DNA of 36,706 nucleotides. Source: Bacteroidales bacterium (GTDB lineage Bacteria > Bacteroidota > Bacteroidia > Bacteroidales > DTU049). This document shows positions 25,166 to 33,922 of the stretch, in pieces (position 1 is the first letter of the stretch; every line of letters starts with the position of its first letter). The stretch is from contig JAFGWG010000038.1 of assembly GCA_016937255.1 (NCBI GenBank), forward strand, positions 1-36,706, given 5' to 3'. The position numbers and the translations under genes were made by a program. The notes beneath the pieces are model-generated. The model worked only from the letters and a program-made list of their open reading frames with translations. It was not told where the DNA came from and made no database searches.

Positions 25166-25633
25166 ATGAAACTCACCTTACTTTTTTGTGGAAAGACACG
25201 AGATAAATATGTGCTTGATGGCATGCAGGAATATCTGAAGCGGATCAAACACTATTACAAACTCGGTCTTATTGAAAGCGCCGATGTGAAAAATATCAGC
25301 GATGCTGATTTACAAAAAGAAGCTGAGGCCGAACGACTTTTGAAACACATCTCTCCCACAGATTTTTTGGTACTTCTCGATGAAAAAGGAAAGGAATTTA
25401 CCAGCCGACAATTTGCATCATTTATTGAAAAAAAAGCGGAAACCGGAGCTAAAAACATTGTGTTTACAGTAGCGGGAGCTTATGGAGCACATATAAAGCT
25501 TCTTGAGCGGGTGGATGCAAAAATTTCGCTTTCAAAAATGACTTTCCCGCATCAGCTGGTGCGATTGATTTTTGCCGAGCAGCTGTACCGTGCTTGCAGT
25601 ATTATGAGGAAAGAACCGTATCATCATGATTAG
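25166..25633 (+). CDS. rlmH: 23S rRNA (pseudouridine-1915-N3)-methyltransferase
   Basis: This 155-residue SPOUT methyltransferase modifies pseudouridine 1915 in helix 69 of 23S rRNA on assembled ribosomes. Visible motifs are LLFCGKTRDKYVLDGMQEYL (about 4-23), FLVLLDEKGKEFTSRQFASF (about 69-88), the SAM-knot region IVFTVAGAYGAH (about 99-110) and the C-terminal LVRLIFAEQLYRACSIMRKE followed by PYHHD. It is near the normal length (155-160). Starting at 25148 would add six residues not seen in the family. Single gene, divergent from DUF4783-nadC; a 7-bp repeat array starts at its stop codon. Confidence 0.95.
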   Translation: MKLTLLFCGKTRDKYVLDGMQEYLKRIKHYYKLGLIESADVKNISDADLQKEAEAERLLKHISPTDFLVLLDEKGKEFTSRQFASFIEKKAETGAKNIVFTVAGAYGAHIKLLERVDAKISLSKMTFPHQLVRLIFAEQLYRACSIMRKEPYHHD

Positions 25634-25667
25634 TAGAACGTAGAATGTAGAACGTAGAACGTAGAAT
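25633..25667. repeat. Five tandem copies of the heptamer GTAGAAY after rlmH
   Basis: Beginning with the G of the rlmH TAG stop: GTAGAAC, GTAGAAT, GTAGAAC, GTAGAAC, GTAGAAT, then G. It is the same heptamer family and stop-codon phase as the array after ahcY (14057), but shorter and always with A at position 3. Confidence 0.9.
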
Positions 25668-25685
25668 GAAATGGCTTTTATTGCT

Positions 25686-26825
25686 TTACTTTGTCTCCAG
25701 CACGTCTAAAATCACTTTCCACAATTTTTCGGCACTCTTTTCCCAAGAAAAATCTTTGGCTCTAACTAGACCTTTGGCAATTAAATCTTTACGTAAATTC
25801 TCATCCGATTGAAGTTTTTCCATTGCTGAAGCCATGTCAGAAATATCGAATGGATCGGATAGCAAGGCCGCTCCTCCACAAGTTTCTGGCAGCGCACTTT
25901 TGTTTCCGGCAATGACCGGAACACCAGAAGCAAAGGCTTCAATAACGGGAACACCAAATCCTTCAAAATAGGAAAAATAAAGCAAGGCATTTGCAGCACC
26001 AACAATTTGTCCCAATTCCTCATCACTCAGATAACCGGTAAAAAGAATGTCGCCTTTAAAAGGATTTTTCTCTATTAGAGAATCCAAATCATCATTGCTC
26101 CACATCGGTATGCCACTAATAATCAATGCAATATTTTCGGTGCTGCGCTTACGAAATTCGGTATAGGCCTCGATGGTTCTCTTTATGTTCTTTCGGGGGT
26201 TAATGGAGCCTAAAACCAAGAAATACGGTCTGCCGCCACTATGTGCATTTCTGGTTTTCAGTTTTTCTTCATCTGTACGAGGGTAAAAAGCTTGCGATAA
26301 TCCATTGTAAATAACATCTACTTTTTGCTGAGGCGTTTTGTACGACATAATAATATCCTCTTTCGAAAATTCAGAAACAGTAAGCACTTTCTCTGCTTTG
26401 TAAATAAATTTAGGCGTGTTTTTTCGATAATACTTTGCTACAACTGGGGGCAAGTCTTCTGGAAAATGCTCGAAATTAATATCATGAATTGCTGTGATGG
26501 AAGGAAATGGCGAATTCAACGAATTCATGTTATCGAGTGAAAGAAAAATATCGGCCTTGATTTTCTTCAAAAGTCTTGGAACAGCAATATTGTACCAATA
26601 AGGAAATAAATAAACATGTCGGGCCGGAGGAAATACGCTATACTCTTTAACGTTTTCTGGTAAATCCTTTGCGAATGAAATTTTTCGATCAAAAATAAAA
26701 TGAAAATCTGCTTCAGGGTGCATTTTACTAATGTGACCCGCCAAATTCATGACGTAGCGCCCGATTCCTTCCATTTTGCCTGGAATCCAATGACGGGTAT
26801 TGATGGCTATTTGCAATCTCTTCAC
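25686..26825 (-). CDS. Glycosyltransferase family 4 (GT-B fold)
   Basis: This 379-residue cytoplasmic glycosyltransferase adds a sugar to a lipid-linked glycan. The N-terminal acceptor half has GIGRYVMNLAGHI (about 20-32). The donor half has LGSINPRKNIKRTIEAY (about 207-223), the sugar-nucleotide motif FEGFGVPVIEAFASGVPVIA (about 286-305, the EX7E pattern) and ALPETCGGAALLSDP. The start is GTG at 26825 (the product begins MKRLQIAINTRHW). It is divergent from the flippase gene and sits at the edge of the polysaccharide cluster. Sugar specificity cannot be assigned. Confidence 0.9.
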   Translation of the reverse strand: MKRLQIAINTRHWIPGKMEGIGRYVMNLAGHISKMHPEADFHFIFDRKISFAKDLPENVKEYSVFPPARHVYLFPYWYNIAVPRLLKKIKADIFLSLDNMNSLNSPFPSITAIHDINFEHFPEDLPPVVAKYYRKNTPKFIYKAEKVLTVSEFSKEDIIMSYKTPQQKVDVIYNGLSQAFYPRTDEEKLKTRNAHSGGRPYFLVLGSINPRKNIKRTIEAYTEFRKRSTENIALIISGIPMWSNDDLDSLIEKNPFKGDILFTGYLSDEELGQIVGAANALLYFSYFEGFGVPVIEAFASGVPVIAGNKSALPETCGGAALLSDPFDISDMASAMEKLQSDENLRKDLIAKGLVRAKDFSWEKSAEKLWKVILDVLETK

Positions 26826-26843
26826 GTGTAAATGCTTTTTGTG

Positions 26844-26851
26844 TAAATTTG
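26844..26851 (+). promoter_or_regulatory. -7 promoter element of the polysaccharide genes
   Basis: TAAATTTG matches TAnnTTTG, 37 nt before the flippase ATG at 26889, in the 63-bp divergent interval. The -33 half would fall at about 26820, inside the glycosyltransferase gene, and is not recognisable. Confidence 0.4.
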
Positions 26852-26888
26852 CGACAAATATGCACTTTTTTTCTCTTTTGTTGATTTC

Positions 26889-28346
26889 ATGCAGAAAAAA
26901 TTCATTATAAACCTCTTCTTCCTACTTGGTCTGAACCTGCTGGTCAAACCTTTTTGGATTTTCGGCATAGACCGTACAGTGCAGAATGCAGTAGGAGCAG
27001 AACAATATGGTTTATACTTTGCGGTACTGAATTTTTCGTTTCTATTTAGCTTTTTGCTTGATTTTGGATTAACCGGATTCAATAATCGTAATGTGGCACA
27101 ACATGGTCACATGATCAACAAATATGTGAGCAATATTTTGGGCATGAAGTCTCTGCTTGCATTGCTTTATGGCGTTATTTCTATTGGCGTGGCCTTTATT
27201 ATTGGTTACGACACCATGCATTTTAAGTTGTTTTTGTGGGTAGGTTTAAATCAAATGCTTTCCTCTCTAATTTTATTTCTCCGTTCTAATATTTCCGGCT
27301 TGCAGTTGTTTAAAACCGACAGTGCTATTTCGGTACTTGACCGTTTGCTCATGATTGCTTTTTGCTCCATATTGATCTGGGGAAACACATTCAATGTCGA
27401 AATAAACATTTTCTATTTTGCTTCATTACAAACACTTGCATATCTTGTAACAGCGCTTATTGCATTTCTAATTGTTATGCGGTATTCGGCGCTAAAAAGA
27501 ATTAAATGGGACATGAAACTCTATCGCGTTTTATTCCGTCAGAGTTTTCCTTTTGCCATTTTAACTTTTCTTATGCTTATTTATTATCGTGTAGATAGTG
27601 TGATGATAGAGCGTATTCTTCCAAACGGCTCAACACATGCCGGCATTTACGCATCTGCGTATCGACTTTTGGATGCGCTCAACATGTTTGCATATCTGTT
27701 TGCAGTACTACTATTGCCGTTATTTAGCCGCATGTTTGCCGAGAAGCTGGATACCGGAAAAATCATTAACATAGCAGCTTCGCTTTTACTTAGTGTGAGT
27801 ATGCTTTTTGCAGGGCTCGCCTGGTTCTTTCCAACTCAAATCATTGATTTGATGTACGTAGAGCATTTACAAGAGTCTTCAGATGTATTAAAAGTTTTGC
27901 TTCCGGGAATAATACCGGTATCAATGATTTATATTTTCGGAACACTCCTAACCGCTCATGGAAGTTTGAAAAAGCTAAACATCATTGCTCTAATTGGTGT
28001 AATTCTTAATATTGGGCTAAACCTTGTTCTCATCCCAGTTTATCATGAGCAAGGAGCAGCTTTTGCAAGCACCAGTACACAATTTATTGTTGCTCTTTCG
28101 CAGCTGATACTGGTTTTCACTATTATTAAGCCTCAAGAACTTGGCAAAAACATTGTCCTTCTTCTTGTATTTGGGGTATTGCTTTTTGGTGTTGGATACA
28201 TTTTACACTCTTCTTCGATACACCTATATTACCAAATGGGTAGTCTTGCTGCTTTTTGGCTGCTTTTCATAACGTACAAAGCAATAATTCTTTATAGACG
28301 TAGTTCTTTCAATATTCTAAAACAGCTTCCATGGAACAAAAGCTAA
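26889..28346 (+). CDS. Polysaccharide flippase (Wzx-like, MATE/MOP superfamily)
   Basis: This 485-residue inner-membrane protein has about 12-14 hydrophobic helices. It moves undecaprenyl-linked oligosaccharide to the periplasmic side. Features typical of the family are the N-terminal FWIFGIDRTVQNAVGAEQYG (about 22-41), NFSFLFSFLLDFGLTGFNNR, YRVDSVMIERILPNG (about 236-250), YASAYRLLDALNMFAYLFAV (about 258-277) and a Pro-containing C-terminal half with NIGLNLVLIPVYHEQGAAFA (about 374-393). Its last 16 nt overlap the methyltransferase gene. Confidence 0.9.
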   Translation: MQKKFIINLFFLLGLNLLVKPFWIFGIDRTVQNAVGAEQYGLYFAVLNFSFLFSFLLDFGLTGFNNRNVAQHGHMINKYVSNILGMKSLLALLYGVISIGVAFIIGYDTMHFKLFLWVGLNQMLSSLILFLRSNISGLQLFKTDSAISVLDRLLMIAFCSILIWGNTFNVEINIFYFASLQTLAYLVTALIAFLIVMRYSALKRIKWDMKLYRVLFRQSFPFAILTFLMLIYYRVDSVMIERILPNGSTHAGIYASAYRLLDALNMFAYLFAVLLLPLFSRMFAEKLDTGKIINIAASLLLSVSMLFAGLAWFFPTQIIDLMYVEHLQESSDVLKVLLPGIIPVSMIYIFGTLLTAHGSLKKLNIIALIGVILNIGLNLVLIPVYHEQGAAFASTSTQFIVALSQLILVFTIIKPQELGKNIVLLLVFGVLLFGVGYILHSSSIHLYYQMGSLAAFWLLFITYKAIILYRRSSFNILKQLPWNKS

Positions 28347-28870
28347 ATCTGGGTTGTGGTTCTGATATCAAAAAAGGATGGGTAAATCTTGATATATCAG
28401 GTCTTGAAGGTGTAGACATCGTTCACGATATTAACGAACTGCCACTACCTTTTGAGGATGAGCAATTTAATTATATTTTGTGTCAGGACATTCTTGAACA
28501 TATTGAATACATTCCATTGCTGCAAGACCTGCATCGAATAATGAAAAAAGGCGGAATTCTTGATATTCGTGTTCCACATTTTACCTCTCGCTTTAATTTT
28601 ATGGACCCGACACACAAAAAGCGATTTTCCATTCAAACTTTTGATTTTTTCACCCAGAGTGCTCCTTTTGGCAGAGGGTATTATTTCAATTTTCACTTTG
28701 AAAAGGTTATTTATAAAAGAATTCTCTTTTCAAAAGGCGGTCTTTTCTTTGGAAATTATTTACTTGAACCCATAATAAACGCTGGAAGACGCATGCAAAA
28801 TTTCTACGAAGCTTCCTTCTTGTGCAGGCATTTTCCTTGTGGAAATATTCAAGTGAAATTACAAAAGTGA
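28331..28870 (+). CDS. Class I SAM-dependent methyltransferase
   Basis: This 179-residue protein has the SAM motif KLNLGCGSDIKKGWVNLD (about 3-20), acidic motif II VDIVHDINELPLPFEDEQFN, YILCQDILEHI (about 47-57) and ELHRIMKKGG-like LHRIMKKGGILDIRVPHFTS (about 69-88). It is a short Methyltransf_11-type enzyme. Its start lies inside the end of the flippase gene, so it is coupled to polysaccharide synthesis and may methylate a glycan intermediate; the substrate is not shown by the sequence. No catalytic or binding motif is missing. Confidence 0.85.
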   Translation: MEQKLNLGCGSDIKKGWVNLDISGLEGVDIVHDINELPLPFEDEQFNYILCQDILEHIEYIPLLQDLHRIMKKGGILDIRVPHFTSRFNFMDPTHKKRFSIQTFDFFTQSAPFGRGYYFNFHFEKVIYKRILFSKGGLFFGNYLLEPIINAGRRMQNFYEASFLCRHFPCGNIQVKLQK

Positions 28871-28902
28871 TAAAATAGCGAAGATGTTTTACATTGTTTA
28901 TT

Positions 28903-28910
28903 TACCTTTG
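28903..28910 (+). promoter_or_regulatory. -7 promoter element before the first chain-length regulator
   Basis: TACCTTTG matches TAnnTTTG, 25 nt before the ATG at 28936. It covers a TTG-initiated extension of the reading frame and so supports the ATG. No -33 match at normal spacing. Confidence 0.45.
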
Positions 28911-28935
28911 CGGTTTACTAAATACATTTATAGCT

Positions 28936-29964
28936 ATGTTGAAAAGCAGTGAAACTGAAAAGAACCTGTCTGTTGATCAAATGAACTTTCTCTTTTTTCT
29001 TTTTAAGTGGAGAAAGATTCTAATCATTATTAGCCTTGCTGCTGCAATTATTTCAGCTGGAGTATCCTTGCTTATTCCCAATAAATATAAGGCAACGGTT
29101 ATTATGTTCCCCACATCAACTAATTCTGTTTCCAAAGCCTTGATTTCAAGCACTTGGGGAGGAAAAGAAGACATTAATGAATTTGGAGAAGAAGAGCAGG
29201 CCGAGCAAATGTTACAAATACTAAATTCTAATGAGATTAGATCACGGGTTATTGAACAGTTTAATCTTATGGATCACTATGGTATTGACTCGGACTCAAA
29301 ATTTAAAAACACCAAGCTGTATGAAGAATATAATAGCAATATCTCTTACAGCAGAACAGAATACATGGCTGTTGAAATATCTGTTATTGATAAAGACCCA
29401 CAGATTGCAGCAGATATCGCGAACGAAATAGCAAATCTATACGATACAGTAAAAAGTAATCTTCAAAAACAAAGAACCGTTGAAGGTTTTTATATTGTAC
29501 AAGGAACATATAATGAGCTCGAAGCAGAAATTCAATGGAAAGAAGATTCACTGACTAAATTACGTAAACTCGGCATTCATGATTATGAATCACAAGCAGA
29601 ACGATTAAACGAAGCTTGGGCTCGTGAAATAGGGAAAGGCAATTTGCCTGGTGCCCAAATGATTGCGGCTAAACTCGACACACTTGCCAAGTATGGAAGT
29701 GCATATGTTTCATTGCGTGATGCACTAGAGTATGAGAAAAAAATGCTCACAGAAATGAAAGCCAAATATGAAGAGGCAAAAGTAGATGCAGAGCAGGTTA
29801 TTCCTCAGAAATTTATTGTTGATCATGCAATAACTCCTGAGAAAAAAGCATATCCTGTTCGTTGGCTTATTGTATTAATTTCGACTTTTGCTACATTTAT
29901 TACAGCTATTATTGGTATTATTCTATATGAAAACTTCAGGAAATTTAAACGCCTAACGTCTTAA
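28936..29964 (+). CDS. Wzz/PCP-type chain-length determinant, first of two
   Basis: From ATG 28936 this encodes 342 residues: an N-terminal membrane helix (ILIIISLAAAIISAGVSLLI, about 28-47), a long periplasmic domain, and a C-terminal helix (WLIVLISTFATFITAIIGII, about 310-329) preceded by KKAYPVRW. The periplasmic part has EQAEQMLQILNSNEIRSRVI, DKDPQIAADIANEIANLYD and a coiled-coil region (about 190-280). These polysaccharide co-polymerases set the length of Wzy-made chains. There is no C-terminal tyrosine-kinase domain. It is a paralogue of the next gene, 9 nt away. Confidence 0.87.
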   Translation: MLKSSETEKNLSVDQMNFLFFLFKWRKILIIISLAAAIISAGVSLLIPNKYKATVIMFPTSTNSVSKALISSTWGGKEDINEFGEEEQAEQMLQILNSNEIRSRVIEQFNLMDHYGIDSDSKFKNTKLYEEYNSNISYSRTEYMAVEISVIDKDPQIAADIANEIANLYDTVKSNLQKQRTVEGFYIVQGTYNELEAEIQWKEDSLTKLRKLGIHDYESQAERLNEAWAREIGKGNLPGAQMIAAKLDTLAKYGSAYVSLRDALEYEKKMLTEMKAKYEEAKVDAEQVIPQKFIVDHAITPEKKAYPVRWLIVLISTFATFITAIIGIILYENFRKFKRLTS

Positions 29965-29973
29965 ATCATCAGC

Positions 29974-30921
29974 ATGAATAATCCTTCAAAAGAACAAAAC
30001 TCGTTGTTGAGCCTTCTGCTTAAATATTGGAAAGTTCTAACTTTGGTATTATTGATTTCTATAGTTTCTTCTGTTATTTTTAGTAGCCCATGGTTTATTA
30101 CACCTTTGTATAAATCTACATCGGTATTGTATCCATCGAACCTCATCCCATATTCTACTGAAACAGAAACAGAGCAAATGCTTCAGTTTTTCGAATCGAA
30201 CGCAATTCGAGATTCAATAATCCAAATTTTCAATCTGTCGGAACACTATAATATTGATAAAGATGATCAGTTTTTTAAGTATCGCATATATGAAGAGTTT
30301 GATGATCACATCAATATTAGTCGAACGGAATATGAGTCTGTTCAAATTAATGTTCTAGACAAAGACCCAATGATGGCCTATGAAATTAACAGAGCTATTA
30401 TTGATGTGTATAACAAAAAGGTACAAGAAACCCAAAGGAATAAATCGAGAGAGGTACTCCTAATTAAAGAGGACCTAATGAATGCAACTAAGCTTAGAAT
30501 TGATTCTATTTTTAATCGCTTACAGATCTTAAGTGAACAGTATAATCTTGTTGAACTAGAGGTTCAAATTAAAGAAGTATATCGTGGGTTTTTCAGCAGT
30601 TCTTCTACTAATCATCAGTTTATTTCACAATTGATCAAGAACTTTGAAGAAAAAGGTGAAGAATTCAAGCTTCTTAGTATTGAACTTGAAAACACAGCCG
30701 AAGCATATGCAGAAACAGTTTTGGAATATGAAGAAGCAAAAATTGATGTAACAAAAGAGCTTACTTATTCCAACGAGATCATTAGTCCATATCCTCCTGA
30801 TAAAAAAGCATACCCCGTACGCTGGCTCATTGTTGTTGTAGTGGTTTTTTCCTCGTTTTTTGTTGCTCTATTAGGTATTACTGCTTTCGAACAAATAAAG
30901 AAGTTTAAGCTAAATGCCTGA
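29974..30921 (+). CDS. Wzz/PCP-type chain-length determinant, second of two
   Basis: This 315-residue protein has the same plan: N-terminal helix (VLTLVLLISIVSSVIF, about 21-36), periplasmic domain and C-terminal helix (WLIVVVVVFSSFFVALLGIT, about 284-303). It shares with the first copy EQMLQ...SN.IR..I...FNL..HY.ID, ISRTEYESVQINVLDKDP (SRTEY and DKDP in both) and KKAYPVRWLIV. Its coiled coil is shorter and replaced in part by YRGFFSSSSTNHQ, so the stalks probably differ in length. It overlaps the polymerase gene by 8 nt. Likely a tandem duplicate that has diverged; the two may form mixed rings or control different chain lengths. Confidence 0.85.
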   Translation: MNNPSKEQNSLLSLLLKYWKVLTLVLLISIVSSVIFSSPWFITPLYKSTSVLYPSNLIPYSTETETEQMLQFFESNAIRDSIIQIFNLSEHYNIDKDDQFFKYRIYEEFDDHINISRTEYESVQINVLDKDPMMAYEINRAIIDVYNKKVQETQRNKSREVLLIKEDLMNATKLRIDSIFNRLQILSEQYNLVELEVQIKEVYRGFFSSSSTNHQFISQLIKNFEEKGEEFKLLSIELENTAEAYAETVLEYEEAKIDVTKELTYSNEIISPYPPDKKAYPVRWLIVVVVVFSSFFVALLGITAFEQIKKFKLNA

Positions 30922-32383
30922 TTTGCAAAACCATATTATTAATAATCGGAAAACAGCCTTTCTAGTAGTTTTGTTTTCCCTGCTTTTTCTTGCAGTGAAT
31001 CTTTATATGATTACGGTAAAAGAAACACTGCTTTTTTCTTTATTCCCATTACTTCTTATAATAGCCTACCTGTACTTAAAATCCCTTGATAAAGTTCTCA
31101 TTATCACTGCTTTTTTTGTCCCTTTATCCATAAACCTTAGTGATTTTGACTATAATATTGCTTTGAGTCTTCCAGCAGAACCTTTACTTGCAGGTTTATT
31201 ATTGTTTTGGATAATTTACAGCCTGCTTTCAGGAAAATCTTGGCCAGAGTTAAGAAAACATCAGGTATCTATTGCGTTTTATCTTTATTTTATTATTCTC
31301 ATATTTACGTCCTTAACAAGCAAAATGCCTTTGGTAAGTTGGAAGTTTTTCCTGTCTCATCTTTGGTTAATCATTCCTGTTTTCTTTTTAGGTACGCGGG
31401 TTTTTGTTGAAAAGCCAAAGCTGCAGAAAACATTTATAATTGTGCAGGTAATTTCTCTTCTTCTTGTTGTGTTGTATACACTAATAAGACATGCTGGCTA
31501 TGGATTCGCGGACAAGGAAGGGCATTGGGTAATGCAACCCTTTTTTAAGAATCATGCAATGTACGGAGCTGCTTTGTCGATGTTTATTCCAGTAATATTC
31601 ATGTATGCTACCGAAAAAAGTAAACCATTTATTGAGCGGTTTTTTCTATTTGTAGTTCTTATTGTCTTTTTACTTGGACTTACATTCACTTACAGCCGTG
31701 CCGCCTGGCTTGGAATTATCGTAGCTTTTGGATTAGGAGTAGTTATTACCTTGAGAATTAAATTTAAGTATCTATTAATTAGTTTTTTCGCTTTATTGGC
31801 ACTTTTTTTTATTTTTGAAAAGCAATTGATTCACACACTCGAAAAAAATAAGCAAGATTCTTCTGAAAACCTCACTGAAAATCTAGAGTCCATTAGTAAT
31901 ATTTCTACCGATGCAAGTAATTTAGAGCGGTTAAACAGATGGTCTTGTGCACTTAGGATGGCTAGAGATAATCCTTTAACGGGAACAGGGCCCGGAACTT
32001 ATCAGTTTTTATATGCTCCCTATCAACTTAGTCGTGAACTTACAATTATTTCGACCAATGCAGGAACTTTGGGCAATGCTCACAGTGAATTTCTCGGTCC
32101 TTTAGCCGAAACTGGCATATTGGGCTTTTTATCGGTTGTTTTTCTTGTTGCCAGTATATTTATTAGTGGATTTAATACCTATAGCAAACTACATATAAAA
32201 GATGCTCAAAAAGCACGAATTCTTCTTGGAGTAATTCTAGGTCTTGCTGCATATTTTGTTCATGGGATTATGAACAACTATTTAGATACAGATAAACTTG
32301 CTGTGCCCGTATGGGGTTTTGCAGCAATTATAGTAGCTGTAAACCTTAGATTGAGAAAAGAAGAAAAAGAGAAAATTTCTTAG
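30914..32383 (+). CDS. O-antigen ligase/polymerase family protein
   Basis: This 489-residue membrane protein has about 12 hydrophobic helices. Wzy_C/WaaL features are TYSRAAWLGIIVAFGLGVVI (about 255-274), a large periplasmic loop (about 300-395) with ERLNRWSCALRMARDNPLTG and GTGPGTYQF, then HSEFLGPLAETGILGFLSVV (about 393-412; the conserved H-E and G). Such proteins either polymerise repeat units or ligate them to lipid A core. Beside two chain-length regulators and a flippase, a polymerase role is more likely. Its stop overlaps the lpxD stop on the other strand. Confidence 0.87.
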   Translation: MPDLQNHIINNRKTAFLVVLFSLLFLAVNLYMITVKETLLFSLFPLLLIIAYLYLKSLDKVLIITAFFVPLSINLSDFDYNIALSLPAEPLLAGLLLFWIIYSLLSGKSWPELRKHQVSIAFYLYFIILIFTSLTSKMPLVSWKFFLSHLWLIIPVFFLGTRVFVEKPKLQKTFIIVQVISLLLVVLYTLIRHAGYGFADKEGHWVMQPFFKNHAMYGAALSMFIPVIFMYATEKSKPFIERFFLFVVLIVFLLGLTFTYSRAAWLGIIVAFGLGVVITLRIKFKYLLISFFALLALFFIFEKQLIHTLEKNKQDSSENLTENLESISNISTDASNLERLNRWSCALRMARDNPLTGTGPGTYQFLYAPYQLSRELTIISTNAGTLGNAHSEFLGPLAETGILGFLSVVFLVASIFISGFNTYSKLHIKDAQKARILLGVILGLAAYFVHGIMNNYLDTDKLAVPVWGFAAIIVAVNLRLRKEEKEKIS

Positions 32384-33318
32384 GTAAGTTTTTCAAAAAT
32401 TTCAGGGAGACGCTTAACGAGAGCTAATTCTTTCATTTTGTCAACAGCATCGCGAACAGGGCTTCCAAAATATGTTTTTCCGCCTTGAATTGATTTTGCA
32501 ACTCCAGATTGTCCCAAAACAACTGCACCTTTTCCGATGGTAAGATCTTTCTGAACCCCTACCTGGCCCCAAAGAATTACATCGTCTTCAATTGTAACCA
32601 CCCCAGCAATTCCTACCTGAGAAGAAATTAAACAATTCTTACCAATAACGGTATCATGACCAACCTGAATATGATTATCCATTTTGGTGCCTTTCCCCAC
32701 AACTGTATCGCCCGAAACGCCTTTATCAATAGTACAACAAGATCCTACTTCAACATTGTCTTCAATTACGACGCGGCCACAACCTTCTAACTTATCGTAA
32801 TAATCAGGACGACGTTTAAAGTAGAAAGCTTCTCCGCCGATTACAGTCCCAGAATTAACAATGACGTTATCGCCAATAACCGTGTCGGCATGAATAGAAA
32901 CATTGGGAAAAATAATGCAGTTTTTTCCAATTTTTACATTTCTTCCAATAAAAACAAAGGGCTCAATCACTGTTCCCTCACCTATTTTAGCATCAGGGCT
33001 AATGGCGGCTTCAGAAGGGATATACGGCTTAAAATGCTTAACAATAGCAACATAGTCTCTAAATGGATCATCACTAATAATAAGAACCTTCCCTTGAGGT
33101 ACATCCACGTCTTTATTTAGAATCACAAAGGTGGCAGCAGACCCCAATGCCCTATCGTAGTATTTCGGATGATCCACAAATGTAATATCACCTGGCTCAA
33201 CTTTATGTATTTCGTTGATTCCTGTAACAGCACTGTTTTGATCTCCTCTAATACTCTGAATTGATATATTGACCAGTGAACAAATTTCAGAAATAGTATA
33301 TTGCTTAGAAAACTTCAT
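32380..33318 (-). CDS. lpxD: LpxD-like UDP-3-O-acylglucosamine N-acyltransferase
   Basis: This 312-residue protein adds the N-linked hydroxyacyl chain in lipid A synthesis. The N-terminal uridine-binding domain (1-95) has INEIHKVEPGDITFVDHPKY. Then left-handed beta-helix hexapeptides: IGEGTVIEPFVFIGRNVKIG, IIFPNVSIHADTVIGDNV, SGTVIGGEAFYFKRR. The catalytic histidine is in NHIQVGHDTVIG (about 218-229). Near FYFKRRPDYYDKL the loop differs from the E. coli enzyme (GFGYANDRG), as in a second LpxD-like group seen beside efp in Bacteroidota. It may therefore be a second paralogue; whether a canonical lpxD exists elsewhere is unknown. It is co-directional with efp, 18 nt apart. Confidence 0.87.
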   Translation of the reverse strand: MKFSKQYTISEICSLVNISIQSIRGDQNSAVTGINEIHKVEPGDITFVDHPKYYDRALGSAATFVILNKDVDVPQGKVLIISDDPFRDYVAIVKHFKPYIPSEAAISPDAKIGEGTVIEPFVFIGRNVKIGKNCIIFPNVSIHADTVIGDNVIVNSGTVIGGEAFYFKRRPDYYDKLEGCGRVVIEDNVEVGSCCTIDKGVSGDTVVGKGTKMDNHIQVGHDTVIGKNCLISSQVGIAGVVTIEDDVILWGQVGVQKDLTIGKGAVVLGQSGVAKSIQGGKTYFGSPVRDAVDKMKELALVKRLPEIFEKLT

Positions 33319-33336
33319 TCGCGTGTGTATTTTCTT

Positions 33337-33903
33337 TTATTCTTTTACTCGCTCGGAGTAATCTCCCGTGCGCGTATCAACTTTAATTTTTTCGCCAATT
33401 TCTACAAAAAGAGGAATATTAACCTCTGCTCCAGTTTCAAGTGTAGCCGGCTTAAGAGTATTGGTGGCCGTATCACCTTTCACACCAGGCTCTGTATATG
33501 TAACTTCTAATACGACAAAAGCAGGGAGTTCACAAGACATCGGCGATTCTGTCTCTGCATGAAACATTATCTCTACGTTTTGCCCTTCTTTAAGAAACTG
33601 TGGTGAATTTATCAACCCTTCATCTATTGGAATTTGCTCAAATGTTTCATTATGCATGAAATTATAAGAGTTCCCATCCTTGTATAGGTATTGGTATGAT
33701 CTACGTTCAACGCGTTGTATATTAATTTTAGACCCAGCGGGAAAAGTATTTTGGAGAACTTTTCCTGTTGTGAGGCTTTTCATCTTTGTCCTGACAAAAG
33801 CAGCACCCTTTCCTGGCTTCACATGTTGAAACTCAACAATAACAAATAGATCATTGTTATAATCAATAACCAATCCGTTTCTAATATCCGATGTATTCGC
33901 CAT
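33337..33903 (-). CDS. efp: Translation elongation factor P
   Basis: This 188-residue three-domain factor relieves ribosome stalling at polyproline. The N-terminal KOW-like domain has the loop [18 protein letters not shown] (about 27-44) with lysine 32 at the tip, the residue that is modified in many bacteria. OB domains follow: [20 protein letters not shown] (about 69-88), [20 protein letters not shown] (about 129-148) and [20 protein letters not shown] (about 162-181, the C-terminal signature). It starts at the ATG at 33903, behind a good promoter. lpxD follows, so lipid A acylation and translation quality control share a transcript. Confidence 0.96.
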   Translation of the reverse strand: MANTSDIRNGLVIDYNNDLFVIVEFQHVKPGKGAAFVRTKMKSLTTGKVLQNTFPAGSKINIQRVERRSYQYLYKDGNSYNFMHNETFEQIPIDEGLINSPQFLKEGQNVEIMFHAETESPMSCELPAFVVLEVTYTEPGVKGDTATNTLKPATLETGAEVNIPLFVEIGEKIKVDTRTGDYSERVKE

Positions 33904-33922
33904 TACAAAATATTATTTGGCG

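Noticed and set aside
26822-27082. Minus-strand open frame opposite the flippase start
   Set aside because: It is a shadow of the flippase coding frame, with no domain or start support.
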